In this document: positions 60,000 through 64,000 of the stretch, in pieces | Layout: every line of letters starts with the position of its first letter | Numbering within the stretch: the stretch's first letter is position 1 | Assembly (NCBI GenBank): GCA_022376925.1 | Contig: JAIOJX010000025.1 | Coordinates: 187,915,801 to 187,979,800, forward strand | Origin: Tragulus kanchil | Taxonomy: Eukaryota; Chordata; Mammalia; Artiodactyla; Tragulidae | Direction: 5' to 3' | Length of the DNA stretch: 64,000 bases | The notes under the pieces: generated by a model | What the model saw: only the letters and a program-made list of their open reading frames with translations | Told to the model about the DNA's origin: nothing | The model's database searches: none | Translations under genes and position numbers: made by a program

Positions 60000-60200
60000 C
60001 CTCTTTGTTATGGGGAATTCTGAACACACACAAAGGCAGAGAGAACAGGAACCCACTCTGCATGCCACCCTCAGCCCAGGCCAGCTCTGGCCCAGCGGCA
60101 CCCTCCCCACAGAACCAGGAAGCAAATCCCAGATGGTGTATCACCTCGACAAATTCTGTGTGCATCTTTAAGATTTAAAGTCTTTTCTTAAACAAAACAG
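60000..60200 (+). mobile_element. Possible ancient L1 3' fragment
   Basis: 'gaattctgaacacacacaaa', 'gcagagagaacaggaaccca' and 'gaagcaaatcccagatggtg' resemble an ancient L1 tail. The assignment is weak. Confidence 0.4.
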
Positions 60201-61057
60201 AACCACTAGAACAGCTGAGACAAAAGAAAATCCCTCAATGAGAAACGGAGTCCATGTTGTACTTTATGACTGTCACAAACGCCACCAGCAGGGCTCAGTC
60301 ACATCCACCAACCGGCCTGCCTCGGAGGCCCACAGCCTTGCGCGGAGCAGCCAGCTGGTGCGCCTCCAGCCTGCGCCACCCTCAGCCCCTTCTCTTCCTG
60401 GGAAGAGACCTGCCATGGTCCTGCAGCTCCTGTGTCCTGAGGCAGCCAGCGCGGGCCTGCAGTGCAGCTCACCACGCTCCCTTCCCGCCCCAGATTTCCT
60501 GTTAACTGCTTGTGGGAGAGGCCTGATCAGTTTCAGGTCCAGTCACGCAGCAAGACTATTTCACAGGCGTTTCAAACACGTAACCTTCTGGCCACCATCT
60601 CACCGGTTTCAGTCTCCTCACAGGTCATGTCCATGGGACCAAGGACACGCGTTCTGGCTCATCACTGGAACACGCCTTATTTCTTAATTCTCCATGAGTG
60701 AAGGAATGTCACCAGAAGCGCATGGCCATACCAACTAACAAAATACAATGGCCTGTCCGCCTACTTGCATCTAGAGGGTCTTGTGTTCCAATGCTCCCCG
60801 AGAGGCAGAACAACGCACACAGAATCAGAGACGACCCCCTGTAGGAGTCCCCGTCCTTAGAGCCCTTGGACTCTGGGTCAGTGCTGAGCACCTCTGGGAC
60901 TGAAGGGCGCTGGTCTGAGCCTCTCCGGGACTCAGCCTCCTGCTGTGCAGACCTGAGAGACGAGGGAAAGGAGACCTGCTGCTCAACGCCACGCAGGGAG
61001 CAGCTCTGTGCGGATGGCACCAACTCAGAATCTCCGGGGGGAAGCAAACAGGGGGCT

Positions 61058-61150
61058 CTTACTTCTTTTTCTTTTTTGACTGTGTGCCTTGTGGGATCTT
61101 AGCTCCCCAACGAGGGACTGCATCCCAGCCCTCACAGCGGAACTTATTTC
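61058..61150 (-). mobile_element. Truncated inverted tRNA-type SINE
   Basis: On the plus strand 'gactgtgtgccttgtgggat' and 'cttagctccccaacgaggga' are the reverse of the SINE 3' half, next to a T-rich tail. Confidence 0.65.
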
Positions 61151-61212
61151 CAACATATATTTTAATTGTAAAAGCCTAGTAATTCAATGTTTATGAAACA
61201 GAAATCACTAAG

Positions 61213-61400
61213 GGAACTTCCCCGGTGGTCCAGTGGCTAAAACTCTGAGCTCCCAGTGCAGGGGCCCCGGTTTGATCCCTGGTCAGGGAACTAGATCCCA
61301 CATGCCACAACTGAAAAAAAAAGACCCCACGTACCCCAACAGAGATTACAGATCCCACATGCCATAACCAAGACCCAGCACAGCCTTACATGTATATTAA
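61213..61400 (+). mobile_element. tRNA-derived SINE, with a duplicated 3' half
   Basis: 'gaacttccccggtggtccag' head, 'ggtttgatccctggtcaggg' B box, then two tail-like parts, each with 'atcccacatgcca'. The 3' half recurs at 62480-62590 through duplication 15. Confidence 0.82.
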
Positions 61401-63672
61401 CCTCTGAGAAAACAGAAGGCTCAAAAGCATGAAAATCTCCACTTGCTTACTCCCCGTTAACACTGGGCCTTTCCAGAAGCCCAGAGGAGAAGTCAGAGGG
61501 CCCTCGCCTTGACGCACAACCTGGAGAAGCGAGGGGTGAGTGTCCAGGCCGTGTGCTGCCAGAACAGCGCCTGGTGCTCAGAGGACCCGCCAGCCTGAGA
61601 GCACGCCGAGGGCCACGCTGCGGGTCGCAGCACTGGGCGGAGGCGGAGGCGGGGCGGGAGGAGCCGCCTGAGCGAGGGCCAGGCTGGCGCTGCACGCAGC
61701 AAGGGGTCCAGCGCCGCTCACCCCTGAGGGGTGGCAGCAGGCGACAGGGATCAGACCGCACAGCGGCTGCAAGGGGCCGGTCGGGGAAGACCCCAGAGAA
61801 ACACAGAGACCTCTTGCCACGCTCAAGACCTGGGCTTCCTCTTCTATGAACAAGAAGGCACCAGGGACACATCCTCAGTTGGGAGGTGAGATGAGTTTTT
61901 TTGTGAAAGACGGAGGTAGATCAGAAACAAGGCCCCCTTCCGTTCCACGCGTTCACGGTGAGATAAAAATGGCGCTCTCTCCGGTCTTCCCAACTATGGA
62001 CACCAGGGTCACCGGGCCGGCCCTCGCCTCTTACGCCAGCCCCGCGGTCTGCCCAAGTCCATCAGCGCCGCTCCAGCCCTCCTCCTGCACCTGTCCGCTC
62101 CTCCTGCCCCACTCCCGGACCTGGGGAAGGCCACCGTCTTCCAGCACTGGTCTCCTCCCTGACCTGACCTCACCTTCCCAACCTCACGCCAGGGCACACG
62201 CGCTCACGCCCCTGCCCCTGAGCCACACCAGCTGTCCGACACCAGCCAGCACGCACGGAGCCAAGCGTCTCCATGTCAACCGCCACTGAACGACGCACAG
62301 TCACTCGGGTCCTGCTCCGGCACTGGGCTTGGCGGGCAGTTCCAGCCACAATCCCGCCATTACAGACACCCTGATGCCGCCAGGCACAGACAGCCAAGCA
62401 AGCACTCGGCACGTCAGAGGACGCAAGCTCTGTAAATAGCAAGGCGATCGGCCTGACAGCAAAAGGATACTGTGAGGAACCTAGATCCCACATGCCACAA
62501 CTGAAAAAAAAAGACCCCACGTACCCCAACAGAGATTACAGATCCCACATGCCATAACCAAGACCCAGCACAGCCTTACATGTATATTAACCTCTGAGAA
62601 AACAGAAGGCTCAAAAGCATGAAAATCTCCACTTGCTTACTCCCCGTTAACACTGGGCCTTTCCAGAAGCCCAGAGGAGAAGTCAGAGGGCCCTCGCCTT
62701 GACGCACAACCTGGAGAAGCGAGGGGTGAGTGTCCAGGCCGTGTGCTGCCAGAACAGCGCCTGGTGCTCAGAGGACCCGCCAGCCTGAGAGCACGCCGAG
62801 GGCCACGCTGCGGGTCGCGGCACTGGGCGGAGGTGGAGGCGGGGCGGGAGGAGCCGCCTGAGCGAGGGCCAGGCTGGCGCTGCACGCAGCAAGGGGTCCA
62901 GCGCCGCTCACCCCTGAGGGGCGGCAGCAGGCGACAGGGATCAGACCGCACAGCGGCTGCAAGGGGCCGGTCGGGGAAGACCCCAGAGAAACACAGAGAC
63001 CTCTTGCCACGCTCAAGACCTGGGCTTCCTCTTCTATGAACAAGAAGGCACCAGGGACACATCCTCAGTTGGGAGGTGAGATGAGTTTTTTTGTGAAGGA
63101 CGGAGGTAGATCAGAAACAAGGCCCCCTTCCGTTCCACGCGTTCACGGTGAGATAAAAATGGCGCTCTCTCCGGTCTTCCCAACTATGGACACCAGGGTC
63201 ACCGGGCCGGCCCTCGCCTCTTACGCCAGCCCCGCGGTCTGCCCAAGTCCATCAGCGCCGCTCCAGCCCTCCTCCTGCACCTGTCCGCTCCTCCTGCCCC
63301 ACTCCCGGACCTGGGGAAGGCCACCGTCTTCCAGCACTGGTCTCCTCCCTGACCTGACCTCACCTTCCCAACCTCACGCCAGGGCACACGCGCTCACGCC
63401 CCTGCCCCTGAGCCACACCAGCTGTCCGACACCAGCCAGCACGCACGGAGCCAAGCGTCTCCATGTCAACCGCCACTGAACGACGCACAGTCACTCGGGT
63501 CCTGCTCCGGCACTGGGCTTGGCGGGCAGTTCCAGCCACAATCCCGCCATTACAGACACCCTGATGCCGCCAGGCACAGACAGCCAAGCAAGCACTCGGC
63601 ACGTCAGAGGACGCAAGCTCTGTAAATGAAGCAAAGGCGGATGGGCAGGGCCTGACAGCAAAAGGATACTGT
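61286..63672 (+). repeat. Direct duplication 15 (offset ~1190)
   Basis: Bases 61286 to about 62430 recur from about 62478 to 63622. At 62430-62477 the left copy is a shortened, corrupted version of 63626-63672. The duplication edge falls inside a SINE (61213-61400). Confidence 0.95.
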
Positions 63673-64000
63673 AAGTCAGGAGTCGTTCTCGAGAAGGGCA
63701 AGTGTGAGCAGAGCCTTAAAGGCAGGTACAGAGCCAGCCGGGCCGGCGTCCGGGGAGAAGGGACTGCAGACGCAGCAGCCGGGGCCAAGCGCGGCCGCAG
63801 CGCTCGAGACAGGCCAGCGGCCAGGGTGGCTGGAGCAGAGGGAGACCGGACTGGGTGGAGGCCAGCGAAGCACCAAACGTTCAAGACACGCTTCCCAGGG
63901 CTCCCAAGACAGGCAGGAAGGCCGGGGTCACTTTCTAGGAGTGAGGTGCAAGTGGAGAGCTGAATAAGAAGAAACTCACAGGAAAAGCCAGCTGTGCCCA

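Larger units (their letters stand above)
41123..64000. other. NSD2 5' intron / upstream sequence, no gene recognised
   Basis: To the right of the start-codon exon I see L1, SINE and LTR-like fragments and duplications 12-15. No noncoding NSD2 first exon, promoter or LETM1 exon was recognised. The stretches 41130-41860, 46960-47500, 51000-52240, 54250-55060 and 58280-59990 hold nothing I can name. Confidence 0.6.

Noticed and set aside
41123..64000. Possible LETM1 exon, NSD2 noncoding exon 1 or promoter
   Set aside because: No recognisable coding or conserved exon sequence was seen; the intron upstream of the start-codon exon is long in mammals.

Overview
The window is vertebrate nuclear DNA from an even-toed ungulate. 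It carries the 5' half of the coding region of NSD2 (WHSC1/MMSET, the histone H3K36 methyltransferase gene) on the minus strand. Eight coding exons with matching splice phases were read by eye: 40499-41095 (start codon), 37386-37548, 24787-24953, 23814-24296, 15978-16122, 12682-12800, 9588-9672 and 7356-7480. They sum to 1884 bp, exactly 628 codons. They encode the N-terminal region, the first PWWP domain, the linker, the HMG box and the start of the following linker. The next exon (first PHD finger) and the SET domain were not found and should lie to the left of position 1.

The interspersed repeats suggest a ruminant. Most are tRNA-derived SINEs of cetartiodactyl type. One element at about 53768-54010 looks like ruminant Bov-tA. 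A 190-330 bp tRNA-headed SINE family I cannot match to the usual pecoran or whale consensus is also common. A lineage outside the main pecoran radiation, such as a chevrotain, is a guess. Old L1 3' ends and one LTR-like element make up much of the rest.

The most striking property is structural. Fifteen direct, nearly perfect tandem duplications, each with an offset of about 1.08-1.19 kb, occur from one end of the window to the other. Their junctions lie near 1166, 8512, 10476, 14695, 19660, 23187, 26353, 28838, 33853, 36464, 38398, 45340, 49111, 57174 and 62480. Mismatches between copies are mostly small indels clustered beside the junctions, and some junctions hold short degraded filler. I read these as unmerged contig overlaps (an assembly artefact), not biology. 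They copy four NSD2 exons: the PWWP exon is present three times (one intact, one with a 1-base deletion, one broken), the 483-bp exon twice (one copy 7 bases short), the 85-bp exon twice intact, and the 125-bp exon once intact and once truncated. Collapsing them would shorten the window to roughly 47 kb.

Layout: 1-7355 is an intron with a GC/CpG-rich block at about 2366-4060. 7356-24953 holds six exons and their introns. 24954-37385 is a repeat-rich intron. 37386-41122 holds the PWWP exon copies and the first coding exon. 41123-64000 is the intron upstream of the start-codon exon, made of L1, SINE and LTR fragments with no recognisable gene. I found no convincing novel biological system.
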